Assembly: GCF_016406105.1 (NCBI RefSeq) | Contig: NZ_CP066308.1 | Span: forward strand, 1,268,501-1,332,500 | Length of the DNA: 64,000 bases | Source: Brevibacillus composti | GTDB lineage: Bacteria; Bacillota; Bacilli; Brevibacillales; Brevibacillaceae | Direction: 5' to 3' | In this document: one piece after another, positions 17,643 to 27,805 of the stretch | Numbering within the stretch: the stretch's first letter is position 1 | Layout of the letters: every line of letters starts with the position of its first letter | Position numbers and translations under genes: made by a program | The notes under the pieces: model-generated | The model's input: only the letters and a program-made list of their open reading frames with translations | Told to the model about the DNA's origin: nothing | Databases searched by the model: none

Positions 17643-18104
17643 TTTCCAAAATTACCTCTAAATACCATTTTTTGTTTATAATAACAACTTTATCCTATTT
17701 TTGCAATATATTAACTTAATTTTTCTTAATATCTTTCCTGATGGTATTGTCTTTGGGCTTACTGAATAAACAAAATTATTTGTCTTCCGAAGGCGTTACG
17801 TCCTCTCATAATTGAAATTAGGTTCATGCAAAATGAGATATTCACAGAAATAATCGAGCAGGTGGGAGTGAGTTGATCATGATTGAATTGGTGGGAAATT
17901 GTATAATGACATACGCTGGGGTCAACTTGCTGCGATCATCCCGTGGTGTAGCACGGAAAAAAATACGCGGTCATAGAAGAAATCGACGTGAGCTCAATTC
18001 TCTTTGTCCGATTACACTGCTTTAGGAGCTTTGTACATCAGAAGTGGATGCACGGTAAACGAGTACTACCATTACTTCCTTGTGCTTCGCAATTTGCAGA
18101 AGAT
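17643..18104. other. AT-rich stretch without a convincing gene
   Basis: It contains only short open frames; the best (48 codons at 17879, plus) lacks a family resemblance. The base composition matches the neighbouring truncated amidase gene, so it is probably decayed accessory DNA. Confidence 0.4.
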
Positions 18105-18110
18105 TAGCTA

Positions 18111-19746
18111 GGGGCTGCTGAACGGTTTTCAAACTTCAAAAATGTTTCCAAAAGCAGGAATTCTATAGGAAAGAAGACGGTTTAACCAGGAGACAAAAAA
18201 ATCCCGCAGCCTACGCTCGAGGTTCATCACCAGGAGCTGAAGCGCAATGACGGTTTCACTTGTTTTCGCAAGGCATGCTCGAATACGGCCAAGCCCATAC
18301 CTGCGCTTGCCCTCACCAAATTTGCCTTCTATGGCGTTGCGTTTTCGTGCATCTTGTCTTGCGACTCGCCGTTGTTCTGTCGCTTCTTCGCCTTGTACGG
18401 GACGGCCAAGCGCCGGACCGCTCAAACGAATGCCATGCGCTTTGCAAAATGCCCTGTTTTGCCGGGTGCGATAGATTTGATCGGCAAGTACCGCCTTCGG
18501 GTAACAACCAAAGCGTCTCTTGTATGCTTCTACAGATTCGATCAGCGTCACCCCTTCGTTGAAGCTGTCCCATGATAGACGCTCCAGAAAAGCATAACCG
18601 TTCACCATGCTGACCGATACTTTGGCGCCAAACTCTACTCGCGCTTTCGCTTTGCCGCGTACGACCGGGCGGACGTGCGGTTGGTGGATGCTCACGATTC
18701 GATCTTCGATCTGATGCGTTTTGCGTTCAAACATCATGCGTTGCTGTCGATACAGTTCCTGAATCACAAGCAAGTCGCGATATTGTTTCCGGCTCAAAAG
18801 TGTCAGCGGCTGCCGTGAGGCCATGTTGCGGATAATTTGAAGGTTACGTGCTACATACCGGAGTTGCTTGCCGATCGCTCGACGAATCACCTTGCCGTTT
18901 GCACGACGCTGTTTGGCCACGGCCAGGTACTCCTTTCGAGCTTTATCCCGATAAGTCCGTGGTTTGCGGGAACGACCAATCTGTGGAGCATGTAACGTAT
19001 CGATGATCTCCTCCAGTTTCTCACGCGCCTCGTTCAGCAAGTTCAAATCGGTTGGGTACGCCACATCCGCCGGGGCACATGTGGCATCCAGCAACAAGAC
19101 ACCCTGGTTCGGATCTTCCTCGGATGTTGAGTGACGCTTGGTCGTACGTTTACCTTTGGATTTTGTACCTGATTTTGGTTCATCGTCACGGTCGGAATCT
19201 GGAATTGATTTAGCGGCCTCAACCGCGATGATCTCGTTGATTTCACGGAGAACCGGTTCGCCTAAACGTTTGCGAAAATGCGTCATGAGCGACGGGTGGA
19301 ACGGTGGATGATCCTGATAGCCTTCCAGCCCGATGAAGTATTGCAGATACGGGTTTTCGACAATCTGCTGGACCGTTTCCCGGTCCGACAGTTGCAAACG
19401 TTCCTGAATGATGAGTGCCCCGAGAGCGACACGGATGGAAACGGCCTTTTGTCCACGAAACGATATGCGGAAGGACTTGGCATACTTTTTCTCTGCATGT
19501 GCCCACGGTACCAACCGAGCCAACTTGACCCAGCGATTTTCTTTACTCAACTTGCCGCCAAATGGCAAGAAAAAATCATCAGGGAGAAGCAGTTGATTTT
19601 CACGATGAGAGAGAAATTCGTACATTCAGATCCGCTCCATGTGCAAGGAATTTGAAGAAAAATCGTCGATTTCCTTGCACATGATTTCGATGAAAGCGAG
19701 GCAAAACCCTTGTGGTTACAGTATTTTTTATCTGTTCAGCAGCCCC
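18111..19746 (-). mobile_element. IS5/IS1182-like insertion sequence
   Basis: A 1636-base element with 13-base perfect inverted repeats (GGGGCTGCTGAAC at 18111-18123 and its complement at 19734-19746). Both sides carry TAGCTA (18105-18110, 19747-19752), either the target duplication or an extension of the repeat, since the sequence is itself palindromic. A perfect 13-base inverted repeat (19639-19651 with 19671-19683) lies before the transposase gene and may block read-through transcription. Confidence 0.85.
18129..19625 (-). CDS. IS5-superfamily (IS1182-like) transposase
   Basis: A 498-residue DDE transposase: an N-terminal DUF772-like segment (SIRVALGALIIQERLQLSDRE), the first acidic motif LLLDATCAPADV, the second KAVLADQIYRTRQNR and the third RNAIEGKFGEGKRRYGL. 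The frame is intact and fills the IS, so the element is potentially functional. The transposase ATG at 19625 lies just inside the right repeat. Confidence 0.9.
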   Translation of the reverse strand: MYEFLSHRENQLLLPDDFFLPFGGKLSKENRWVKLARLVPWAHAEKKYAKSFRISFRGQKAVSIRVALGALIIQERLQLSDRETVQQIVENPYLQYFIGLEGYQDHPPFHPSLMTHFRKRLGEPVLREINEIIAVEAAKSIPDSDRDDEPKSGTKSKGKRTTKRHSTSEEDPNQGVLLLDATCAPADVAYPTDLNLLNEAREKLEEIIDTLHAPQIGRSRKPRTYRDKARKEYLAVAKQRRANGKVIRRAIGKQLRYVARNLQIIRNMASRQPLTLLSRKQYRDLLVIQELYRQQRMMFERKTHQIEDRIVSIHQPHVRPVVRGKAKARVEFGAKVSVSMVNGYAFLERLSWDSFNEGVTLIESVEAYKRRFGCYPKAVLADQIYRTRQNRAFCKAHGIRLSGPALGRPVQGEEATEQRRVARQDARKRNAIEGKFGEGKRRYGLGRIRACLAKTSETVIALQLLVMNLERRLRDFFVSWLNRLLSYRIPAFGNIFEV

Positions 19747-19752
19747 TAGCTA

Positions 19753-20280
19753 CCCTTTATCATTTGCTTACGACTCATTTTCGGAGGAATTCAATTCTTT
19801 GCTATAATCCAAACTGTACGGCCAGCAGTAGATTATGTATAACAGGAAAACATACCCAATTGATAGAAGATCTCCTCGTTTGTCTTTCCAAGTCTCAAGT
19901 GGTAAAGTGACGTATTCGTTGATTTTGGGGCCAATGATTAGCGAAGTTTTATTGGCTTGTTACGTTTTGATAAAAAATCTCTGACTAAGAATAACTTCAG
20001 TGAATGTGTAACATTGCAAGTTACCGCGGAGTTCAAGGTTCAAGGATACGTTTGAATTTACAAAACGATTTTTTGTGTACCAATACTACCAAAACCCAGA
20101 AACCATCGGTTACTTGAGCGGGGTGTCGGGAGAAAGACGAGGTGTAAGAATGGAAGTAGGTATGGAAGGATACTAGCAACGCATGCATCCTGACTTTCTC
20201 GATAATTGCCCAGGCACGTTGCTAATATAATCAAGCCATGTATGGTGGAAGCACAACTAACTATAAATTCAAACTGTTGT
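19753..20280. other. Intergenic remnant downstream of rpsD
   Basis: No gene recognised. It contains a 66-codon plus-strand frame partly inside the IS end and several short frames without a ribosome site. It probably continues the sequence that was split by the IS insertion. Confidence 0.4.
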
Positions 20281-20290
20281 TCATTAAAAA

Positions 20291-20322
20291 AGAGCAGGCC
20301 GACAAGCGGCACTGCTCTTTTC
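20291..20322 (-). terminator. Terminator of rpsD
   Basis: AAGAGCAG and CTGCTCTT stem with an inner GCCG/CGGC pairing; the minus strand continues with TTTTAATG. Confidence 0.75.
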
Positions 20323-20335
20323 TGTATCCGAGAGA

Positions 20336-20932
20336 TTAACGGCTGTAGAACTCAACGATCAGAACTTCGTTGATTTCAGCAGGCATTTCTTCACGGTCTG
20401 GGAGGCGGTTGAACGTGCCTTCCATTTTGTTATCGTCGAACGTGATGTAGTTCGGCAGGAAGTTGCGGCCTTCCAGGGAATCCTTAATGATTTGCAGTCC
20501 GCGGGATTTTTCACGCAGAGAAATCACATCGCCTGGTTGTACGCGGTAGGAAGGAATGTTTACCTTCTTGCCGTTTACGAGGAAGTGACCATGGTTTACC
20601 AGCTGACGAGCAGCAGGGCGAGTTGGTGCAAAGCCCATGCGGTATACCACGTTATCCAGACGGGATTCCAGCAGCTTCATGAAGTTTTCACCCAAAACGC
20701 CAGCCATTTTGCCAGCTTGATCGAAGGTGCGACGGAATTGCTTCTCGTTTACACCGAACATGTGGCGCAGCTTTTGTTTTTCTTGCAGCTGGAGACCGTA
20801 TTCGCTCAGTTTACGGCGGTTGTTGTGGCCGTGTTGTCCTGGCGGGAAGTTACGTTTAATGTCTTTGCCCGTTCCGTCCAGGGAGATGCCCAGACGACGA
20901 GCCAGTTTGTGGCGAGGTCCTGTGTAGCGCAT
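20336..20932 (-). CDS. rpsD: 30S ribosomal protein S4
   Basis: A 198-residue primary 16S-rRNA-binding protein that nucleates 30S assembly. The sequence has the ribosomal S4 N-terminal domain ([15 protein letters not shown]) and an S4 RNA-binding fold ([36 protein letters not shown]). SD AAAGGAGAATGA precedes the ATG. The gene stands alone with a leader of nearly 200 bases, as in B. subtilis, where S4 represses its own monocistronic mRNA; the long leader makes the same control likely here. Confidence 0.97.
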   Translation of the reverse strand: MRYTGPRHKLARRLGISLDGTGKDIKRNFPPGQHGHNNRRKLSEYGLQLQEKQKLRHMFGVNEKQFRRTFDQAGKMAGVLGENFMKLLESRLDNVVYRMGFAPTRPAARQLVNHGHFLVNGKKVNIPSYRVQPGDVISLREKSRGLQIIKDSLEGRNFLPNYITFDDNKMEGTFNRLPDREEMPAEINEVLIVEFYSR

Positions 20933-21137
20933 ACATTCATTCTCCTTTAAGTTGGATTCGCAGGTGTTTACTTCCGCGAGGCTAGTTTCATCTTTATCTA
21001 CACGAACTTCGGACGGTAGCGTTTCCGCATCGTGCTCCTAGGCAGGAGTTCAGCCGCAGCCTGCAAAGGGACGAAACTAAGAGGGCTAACCTCCCGTTTT
21101 TACCTACAATCAATGCTACCCTGTACACATACACTCA

Positions 21138-21167
21138 ATATTACAGGTTTTATTCGGAGAATGTCAA
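21138..21167 (-). promoter_or_regulatory. Promoter of rpsD with a long leader
   Basis: On the minus strand TTGACA (21162-21167) and TAATAT (21138-21143) are 18 bases apart. Transcription would start near 21130, leaving about 195 bases of leader with inverted repeats, suitable for S4 autoregulation. Confidence 0.65.
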
Positions 21168-21238
21168 GAAAAATTGGGGAGTTGCCTGCTTGCAGCATGC
21201 GGCGCTGCTTATTTTTTCTCTGTCTTTCTGTGACAGGT

Positions 21239-23572
21239 CTAGCGATAAAACGGAGGAGCTTCCAGTTGGCTGCGCTTCTCCAGGAAACGGACAAACGCGA
21301 CGGCTGCATCTGCGCGGGAGACGCTGCCCTCCGGACGGAACTCATCCTTGCCATCCATGATTCCCAGCGCGGAGACGATGATGATCGCGCCCTTATGCTT
21401 GGATTGGCCGATGTCGGTCAGCTCCGAGTGGAACATCTCCGAGTGTTCGGCCAGCTTGCTGTAACCGAGGGCACGCACGAGCATATCGGCCAGCTCTTCG
21501 CGGGTAATCTTCTCATCCGGCTTGAGAGAAGTTGAATTTTTGTCCAGCAGACCGCGGTCCACAGCTGCTTCCACCGCCGCAAAGTAGCGGGAGGTGTTGG
21601 CTACATCCGCAAAGCTCGCCTTGCGTTCGGCTGCAATTGGGAACAGGCGCCCCTGGTTCAGGCTGAGCATCAGCATCTCGATCATTTCGCCGCGTGTGAT
21701 CTCTTTGTTTGGCAAAATTTTGCCGTCAACCAAGGAGAGGGCGTCATACTCGTACATCAGAAGCAGTTCCTTTTCCGCTTGATGCCCTTCCAGATCGGCT
21801 GGAGGAGTACGATGCAGCTCGATCGCTTTTCCAGTCGCTTGGCTGCGCCATTCACCCGTTTGGGCATCCAGGAAATACCCATGCTCGTACGGAGTGACTC
21901 TCATCCGATAAACCAGCTCGGCTTCCTGCTTGGAAAGCGGCACAGCCGCGATCTCTTCTCCGGACGCAAGCGGTTTTGCGGGTTGCGGCTTCAGCATGTA
22001 TACGGCCTCCGGCTGCGCTTCCTTCAGCCATGCCGCGGCGGCTTTTTCGGCAGAGAGGTGGGCAGGCAATTTCGCTGGGTAGCTCTCCCGGCCGATATCG
22101 ATGTTATACCCGGAGAGCTCGCCGGTCGCCGTGTTATACGTGAGGTGTGCCGAGCCTGTTGCTGCTCGGATTCCGTTTACCAGGCGGATGAAGTTTACTG
22201 TGTAGTGATCCGTCACTTCGGTTTCATCATGCTGGGGACCGACCAGATACAGTTTGTCTGCCAGCGTGGGAGCCAATCTCTTTAGGTCATCGACGGCTTT
22301 TTTGCGCAAGGCTTCTTTGTCCACGCTCTTTTTCGTTTCCGTTGTTTCCGACTTTTTCATGATCTCATACCGATTGTTGTGGTAGGTGTAGATGTCGCCT
22401 GTCGAGGCTTCCACAGCGGCCGAGGCGTAGAGGTTTTTTTCCTTGTTTTCGAAATCGAGATACCAGACGGCTTTGCCGCTGCGGTAATCTCTCTCGCTGT
22501 AGTTCGCGGAGCGCAGGCTGTAGCCGGACAGGCCAAAGGCTTTGTCGACGATGGATACAGCGGCATTCTGCGTGAGCGCCGGCCCGCGGTGACGGGGAGC
22601 GAGCGGAGTTTTGCTGACTTGCACAGGATCTTCCTCGCGTTCTTGGCGACTCAACATCGGTGTCAGCAGGCTGCCGTCCTTTGCGTCCAGGTAGAGAGAG
22701 AAGGGGTTGGCGTAGACAAGGATCGGCTTGTCTCTCATCTCCCCTTGGGCTTCCCAGGGAATGACGTAGGAGAGGTCAGGCGCAAGCTCGCTTCTAAAGC
22801 GTTCGGCCGCTTCCTCGGGAGTCAGCATTCCGTTGGCGCTCTCAAACGTGGCCGTATCGCTCCAGGAAACAGAGAGATTGCTTACCTTTCCCGCTGGATT
22901 GATCGTGATGTCCACGCTGTTGTCGGGGAAGGGCACGTCATTTACCAGGCGCACAAAGCGAAAGGTGTAGGAGGCGTCGGGATGGAGCGGCGTTTTGAAA
23001 AGCGGCATATCCTCCATGTACAAACGCGTCTCCTTGCGCTTGGCAGGCAGATTTTCGGCGAAAAATCGCTGGGCTGTTGCTTGTGCGTCCGCATAAGAGA
23101 TCCGGTTGGCGTAATCGGGCTTGGCGGCCGTCCTGTCGTAGTAGGAGAATGCCGTCAGCTCGCCGGTATTGGCATGGATTCCGACACTGTAGGAGAGGTC
23201 TATCTCTTCCTGCGTTTTCGACTTTTTCACCCAGTAGAATGTCCACTCGGGAAACGTGCGCCAGGTATCGGCGGAGCGGAAGGAGACGTTCTCCAGTTCC
23301 ATGCCGGCAGCGGGCACAAAGGCACTGGCCATCTTCAGGGCCGCTTCTTTTGTGATTTTCACCTTTTGGGTGGTGATGGCGGCATCCGATGGAGCGACCC
23401 CTTGTTTTACCGGCAGGGCCGGCGATGCCGGACTGCTCTGGCCGGCGGCAGCGGAAGCGCTGGCTGGGGAGGCGGCATCAGTTGCCATCGCCTCTGCGTA
23501 TGCCAGGGAGCCCGGAGCCAGCAGGGTGGCGCTCAATACGATGGATCCAGAGCGTATCAGCAGCTTTTTCAT
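21239..23572 (-). CDS. Secreted YcdB/YcdC-type repeat protein with SLH cell-wall anchor
   Basis: A 777-residue exported protein. A signal peptide (MKKLLIRSGSIVLSATLLAPGSLAYAEA) and an Ala/Ser-rich linker are followed by two long repeats of the YcdB/PepSY-like kind (about 70-330 and 330-575; each has a KITKEAALKMA- or VDKEALRKKA-type helix and TGELTAF/TGDIYTY strands). The last 190 residues form three S-layer homology modules (EITRGEMIEMLM, KITREELADMLVRAL, SVSRADAAVAFVRFL) that bind pyruvylated cell-wall polymer. Possibly a protease-inhibitory or peptide-binding surface protein. It is divergent from the phosphatase gene. Confidence 0.82.
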   Translation of the reverse strand: MKKLLIRSGSIVLSATLLAPGSLAYAEAMATDAASPASASAAAGQSSPASPALPVKQGVAPSDAAITTQKVKITKEAALKMASAFVPAAGMELENVSFRSADTWRTFPEWTFYWVKKSKTQEEIDLSYSVGIHANTGELTAFSYYDRTAAKPDYANRISYADAQATAQRFFAENLPAKRKETRLYMEDMPLFKTPLHPDASYTFRFVRLVNDVPFPDNSVDITINPAGKVSNLSVSWSDTATFESANGMLTPEEAAERFRSELAPDLSYVIPWEAQGEMRDKPILVYANPFSLYLDAKDGSLLTPMLSRQEREEDPVQVSKTPLAPRHRGPALTQNAAVSIVDKAFGLSGYSLRSANYSERDYRSGKAVWYLDFENKEKNLYASAAVEASTGDIYTYHNNRYEIMKKSETTETKKSVDKEALRKKAVDDLKRLAPTLADKLYLVGPQHDETEVTDHYTVNFIRLVNGIRAATGSAHLTYNTATGELSGYNIDIGRESYPAKLPAHLSAEKAAAAWLKEAQPEAVYMLKPQPAKPLASGEEIAAVPLSKQEAELVYRMRVTPYEHGYFLDAQTGEWRSQATGKAIELHRTPPADLEGHQAEKELLLMYEYDALSLVDGKILPNKEITRGEMIEMLMLSLNQGRLFPIAAERKASFADVANTSRYFAAVEAAVDRGLLDKNSTSLKPDEKITREELADMLVRALGYSKLAEHSEMFHSELTDIGQSKHKGAIIIVSALGIMDGKDEFRPEGSVSRADAAVAFVRFLEKRSQLEAPPFYR

Positions 23573-23784
23573 AAATATCCCTCCAAGGTGACATGATGTT
23601 CGTTCTTATCACATCTGACGCAGGGAGGGGAAGGTCCGTTTCATCCAAAACGGCGAGGGGGAAAACGGAGAGGAAAGATGGGAATTTTGTCCCGGTATTG
23701 CGCGAATCGTTATGGAATTGCAAACATTCATCTTATATAATGAATAAGAGTTCATAAGTGAATAACGGCTGAGGAGGAACCCTA

Positions 23785-24369
23785 TTGCTTACCGTCATCT
23801 ACCTCGTTCGCCACGGAGAGACCGATTGGAATCTGGCGCGTCGAATCCAGGGCCACAGCGATGTTCCACTGAATCAGCGCGGTCTCAGTCAAGCCGAAAA
23901 GGTAGCTGCCCGTTTTCAGGATGTCGAGATTCACGCCGTTTACTCCAGTGATTTGACGCGCGCGAGGCGCACTGCCGAATGCATTGCCGAGAGGATCGGC
24001 ACACCGACCGTCCACACGCTGCCGACTCTGCGCGAGCGGTGTTATGGACAGTGGGAGGGACTCACCTACGAGGAGATCCGGGCTCGCTTTGAAGATATGG
24101 ACGAGGCGGCATGCGGAATCGAAACGTTCGAGGCGATGCAGCAGCGGGCATCAGCCGCGCTGACAGAGCTTGCGATCAGGCATGCGGGCCAAACGATCGT
24201 GGTCGTTTCCCACGGCGGCCTCATCAACAGCTTTTTGCACCATGTAACCAACGGCCAGCAGGGAACAGGCATTACCCAGCTGGACAATACCGGCATCAAC
24301 CAGTTCCTTTTCCAAAACGGGAAGTGGGAAGTAGTCAAAATAAATGATATAGACCATTTGAAAGGTTGA
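23785..24369 (+). CDS. Histidine phosphatase family protein (phosphoglycerate-mutase-like)
   Basis: A 194-residue cytoplasmic phosphatase with the LVRHGETDWN catalytic motif near the N-terminus, RARRTAE, E in LRERCYGQWEG and the second histidine in VVSHGG. These are all residues of the PhoE/CobC-type branch; the substrate cannot be told from sequence. The start is TTG at 23785 behind GAGGAGG. It is followed closely by the GAF-GGDEF gene, so the two may be cotranscribed. Confidence 0.88.
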   Translation: MLTVIYLVRHGETDWNLARRIQGHSDVPLNQRGLSQAEKVAARFQDVEIHAVYSSDLTRARRTAECIAERIGTPTVHTLPTLRERCYGQWEGLTYEEIRARFEDMDEAACGIETFEAMQQRASAALTELAIRHAGQTIVVVSHGGLINSFLHHVTNGQQGTGITQLDNTGINQFLFQNGKWEVVKINDIDHLKG

Positions 24370-24396
24370 GATTATAGCTGAGAGAGGGAGTATTGT

Positions 24397-26673
24397 GTGT
24401 CAAGTAAAATGTTGGGAAAGTTAGAGACGGTCTTTTCCTACATGGCCCACTTTATGCTGCTATCCTGGCCGGAAAAGCGCCCGGGCATTCTTTTCTTGAC
24501 AGATTCAGCCGGAAAAGTGGTTACGAACATGGAGATGCAGGTCGGCCAATCCTGGAATCCCAACAATCTTGACTTCCGGGCGGGCAGTCAACTTTGTACG
24601 GAGACCCATTCTTCCGTCTACCACGCCTTGCGCACGGGCGAGATTGCCGTTCATACATCCGAAGACGGAGAGCTGGTATTCGGGGCTTTTCCGCTCAAGG
24701 AATATGACGGTCGCATCAGGGCAGTAATCGGAATGGTGGCGCCGCAGCAGGAGATCGATTTTGACCTGGCCTCTTACATGAGAGGGCTGGAGTCTTTGAT
24801 ACGGATGGGATATGACGCGTACATCCAGCACGCGACCACAGAGATCATCATGAAGCTGAACCGTTTTGACAACACCCGCGATCTTCTGGAGGGATTGATC
24901 CAGCAGATAGCCGATGTGATCCAGAAAGGACATTGTTCCGCTGTCAAGCTCAGTGAGACCAGTATGCTGATATTGCCGGAGTTTCACACGACTGAAGTGC
25001 TGGAGGGCGAGGACCGCCCCTACCAGATTACGCAGCTGGCTGCCCGGTTTGCCGGAATCCCCATAACGCCATCCGTGGAGAATGATCATCGCACGGTGAT
25101 CCTCCCGATTACTTGCGAGGGTAAGCCGCTTTACGCTCTGTTTCTGCACCTGCTGCCCGAAGATAATCTGCAGTATGACGAGAGAGATGTCGCTTTTTTG
25201 CAGGAGGTTGGCGAAAAGGCGAGCTATGCGCTCTGGCGGACCATGGTGGCGGACGACCTGCGCAGGGATGCCAGCAAAAAAGATTTGCTGTATCAGCTGA
25301 TGACCAAGATTCAGGCGTCGATCGATGTCAATGACGTTTTGCACGAGATCGTCAGCAGCATTCGCTATTTGTACCCTCATGCATCTGTCGACCTCTTTCT
25401 CACGGTGGAAACAAATGCGACGACTCCGGTGAAGCCGCTCTCTTTCTACGATGACGAGGCGTCGACCAGCACGCGGGCCTATCTGGAAGGAAGCCTGGTT
25501 ATGGATTATGAGGAAAGGGACGGCGTCAAGGTAGCCGTGCTGGCCGCACCGTTGCTCGGCAAGCAGGGGATCTACGGAGTCCTGCAGCTTGTGACCGATT
25601 GGACGGTTTTCCTCAGCCCGCAAGAGACGGAGTACATTTCCATTTTGGCGGAAACGGCGGGAAAGGCGTTTGAAAACGCACAGCTGTACCAACAGTCCCG
25701 CAACCTCATCCGGGAACTCCGCCTGATCAATGAAATGGCCAGACAGTTGAATCGCAGCCTGAATTTGCAGGAAATCCTTGATTTTGTCATCGAAATGCTG
25801 CTGGAGACGTTTTCCACGGAGTTTTCGGCGATCTTGCGCAAACAACCGGGAACAGACCTCTTTGAGGTGATCTCTTCTTCCCTAGCAGAATGCCAGGGAC
25901 GTTCCATTCATGCGGAAGTCAGCCCCATATCCGACATATTGTCGAGCAAACAGGCGCTGCTTCTCGTACCGCCGGGCTCTGAACCGATTTCCCTCTCCTT
26001 GCTTCCCTGCTTATCCCATATGTCCTTCGCCTCGTTGATGGGCGTGCCCTTGCTGGTTGACGGTGAACTGGGAGGAGTCCTGATCGTAGCAGATTCTCGC
26101 CATCATTTCTTTAGTTTTGACGATTATAAGCTGTTGGAGATTTTCGGTCAGCACGCCAGTTTGGCCATGACCAATGCCATGCTTCATACAGAAGTGGAAC
26201 GCATGGTGATCACCGACAATCTGACGGGGCTGTACACCCGCCGTTACCTGAACCAGCGCGTACAGGCATCACTGGAAAAGGACAGCTTTGGCTCCTTGAT
26301 ATTGATGGATATCGATTATTTTAAAAAGGTCAATGATACTTACGGCCACCAGGTAGGGGACGAAGTCTTGATCCAGGTAGCCAATCTGATCAAGCGGCAT
26401 ATCAGGGAAAGCGACATCCCCGCACGCTGGGGCGGCGAGGAGCTGGCCGTATACCTGCCGCGTGTGGACAAAGCGACGGCGCATGCAATCGCCGAGCGGA
26501 TTCGTACCTATGTGGAAAAAGAAACATCGCCGCCGGTAACCATCTCTTGCGGCCTGGCCAAGTGGCACAAGGAACGGACGGGGGAGATCAGCGTGGAGTC
26601 GCTGTTTTACCTGGCGGATATAGCGTTATACGAGGCGAAAAATAAAGGCAGAAATCAGGTCATTTTAGCATAG
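24397..26673 (+). CDS. GAF-domain diguanylate cyclase (DgcP/YtrP-like)
   Basis: A 758-residue cytoplasmic protein with several GAF-like sensor domains (about 20-150, 160-290, 300-430 and 440-590) and a C-terminal GGDEF domain. The active-site loop reads RWGGEEL (GGEEL near residue 679), and five residues before it is RESD, an intact inhibitory I-site, so it should make cyclic di-GMP and be feedback-inhibited. In B. subtilis the diguanylate cyclase DgcP (YtrP) occupies the same place next to rpsD and refZ, but is shorter. The start is GTG with SD GAGAGGGAG. An HD-GYP gene at 38 kb may provide the opposing activity. Confidence 0.88.
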   Translation: MSSKMLGKLETVFSYMAHFMLLSWPEKRPGILFLTDSAGKVVTNMEMQVGQSWNPNNLDFRAGSQLCTETHSSVYHALRTGEIAVHTSEDGELVFGAFPLKEYDGRIRAVIGMVAPQQEIDFDLASYMRGLESLIRMGYDAYIQHATTEIIMKLNRFDNTRDLLEGLIQQIADVIQKGHCSAVKLSETSMLILPEFHTTEVLEGEDRPYQITQLAARFAGIPITPSVENDHRTVILPITCEGKPLYALFLHLLPEDNLQYDERDVAFLQEVGEKASYALWRTMVADDLRRDASKKDLLYQLMTKIQASIDVNDVLHEIVSSIRYLYPHASVDLFLTVETNATTPVKPLSFYDDEASTSTRAYLEGSLVMDYEERDGVKVAVLAAPLLGKQGIYGVLQLVTDWTVFLSPQETEYISILAETAGKAFENAQLYQQSRNLIRELRLINEMARQLNRSLNLQEILDFVIEMLLETFSTEFSAILRKQPGTDLFEVISSSLAECQGRSIHAEVSPISDILSSKQALLLVPPGSEPISLSLLPCLSHMSFASLMGVPLLVDGELGGVLIVADSRHHFFSFDDYKLLEIFGQHASLAMTNAMLHTEVERMVITDNLTGLYTRRYLNQRVQASLEKDSFGSLILMDIDYFKKVNDTYGHQVGDEVLIQVANLIKRHIRESDIPARWGGEELAVYLPRVDKATAHAIAERIRTYVEKETSPPVTISCGLAKWHKERTGEISVESLFYLADIALYEAKNKGRNQVILA

Positions 26674-26728
26674 GAGCCGGGGCAGGCTCTTTTCTTTTTC
26701 AGACCATTTTTCATGCGGGAGGCAGAAC

Positions 26729-27721
26729 ATGGCGAATTATGTACAGAAGCCGGCGGCAGAAGTGGCGAAAGGGGTTTTTCAATTGGAAATTCCCACCCCC
26801 TTTTCCGTTGGACCGGTCAATCTCTATCTTTTGCAGGGAGAGAAGCTGACGCTGGTCGACGCAGGGCCGCTGACAGAGGAAGCCTGGCATGCTTTGAACG
26901 CCGGACTGGAATCGATTCAGGTCCGGCTGGAGGATATCGAACAGGTGATTCTCACCCATCACCACGTGGATCACTGCGGACAGCTGGAACGACTGCGCCG
27001 GGTGTCGCAGGCGCATACGATGGCTCATCCGCTCGCGGTGCCGTATGTGGAGATGGACGAAGCGTTTCTTTCTTTCCACGACCGCTTTTTTTATGACTTG
27101 TACAGGGAGAGCGGCGTGCCGGATGAGAAGCTGGTCATTATCGAGAAATACCACAGGCTGATTACTACCTTTGCGGAGAAGAGCCGGATTGACACCGTCC
27201 TGAAGCACGGCCAAAAGGTACCCGGCTTGTCGGAGTGGACGGTTCTCTATACGCCGGGACATTCGCAGAGCCATCTGTCGCTCTACCGTGAAACAGACCG
27301 CGTGATGGTTGCCGGCGACCATATCATCAAGCGGATCTCGTCCAATGCCTTCATCGAGCCGCCGCGAGATCAGTCGCAGGCCCGTCCGCTGACATTGGTG
27401 CAATACCGGACGGCTCTGCAGATGTGCGCGGACATGGAGATTGATCTGGCTTTATCGGGTCACGGGGAGCCGGTGGCCGGCCACCGCGAGCTTATCTTGC
27501 AGCGGCTTCAGAAAAATTGGGAACGGACCGATCGACTGAGGGAGCTGCTGCGGGATGGTGAAAAAACGGCCTATGAGCTGAATGCGCTGCTCTTCCCCAC
27601 CCTCTATGAGCAGGAACTGCCCTTGACGCTGTCGGAGACATTGGGGCATATCGATCTTTTGAAGATCCTGCACCAAGTGGAATGCAGAGAGGCCGAGGGG
27701 GTCCTCTACTACTCCCTGTAA
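26729..27721 (+). CDS. Metallo-beta-lactamase-fold hydrolase
   Basis: A 330-residue hydrolase with the binuclear metal motif THHHVDHCGQ (residues about 75-84), a further metal His in YTPGHSQSHL and the bridging Asp in VAGDHIIK. The C-terminal winged-helix extension (DRLRELLRDGEKTAYELNALLFP) is typical of LACTB2-like MBL proteins. It probably hydrolyses a thioester or lactone; no substrate can be assigned. SD GGGAGGC precedes the ATG, 55 bases after the cyclase stop. Confidence 0.87.
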   Translation: MANYVQKPAAEVAKGVFQLEIPTPFSVGPVNLYLLQGEKLTLVDAGPLTEEAWHALNAGLESIQVRLEDIEQVILTHHHVDHCGQLERLRRVSQAHTMAHPLAVPYVEMDEAFLSFHDRFFYDLYRESGVPDEKLVIIEKYHRLITTFAEKSRIDTVLKHGQKVPGLSEWTVLYTPGHSQSHLSLYRETDRVMVAGDHIIKRISSNAFIEPPRDQSQARPLTLVQYRTALQMCADMEIDLALSGHGEPVAGHRELILQRLQKNWERTDRLRELLRDGEKTAYELNALLFPTLYEQELPLTLSETLGHIDLLKILHQVECREAEGVLYYSL

Positions 27722-27805
27722 GCGCAGGATGACGACATCTCCATGCAGCAGAATAAGCCTATTCTTCCTCGGAAACGCTAATCGAGACGAAGAGGAGGGA
27801 CGAAG

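Noticed and set aside
17879..18025. 48-codon plus-strand frame in the AT-rich island
   Set aside because: No family resemblance, atypical composition and no clear ribosome site at proper distance.
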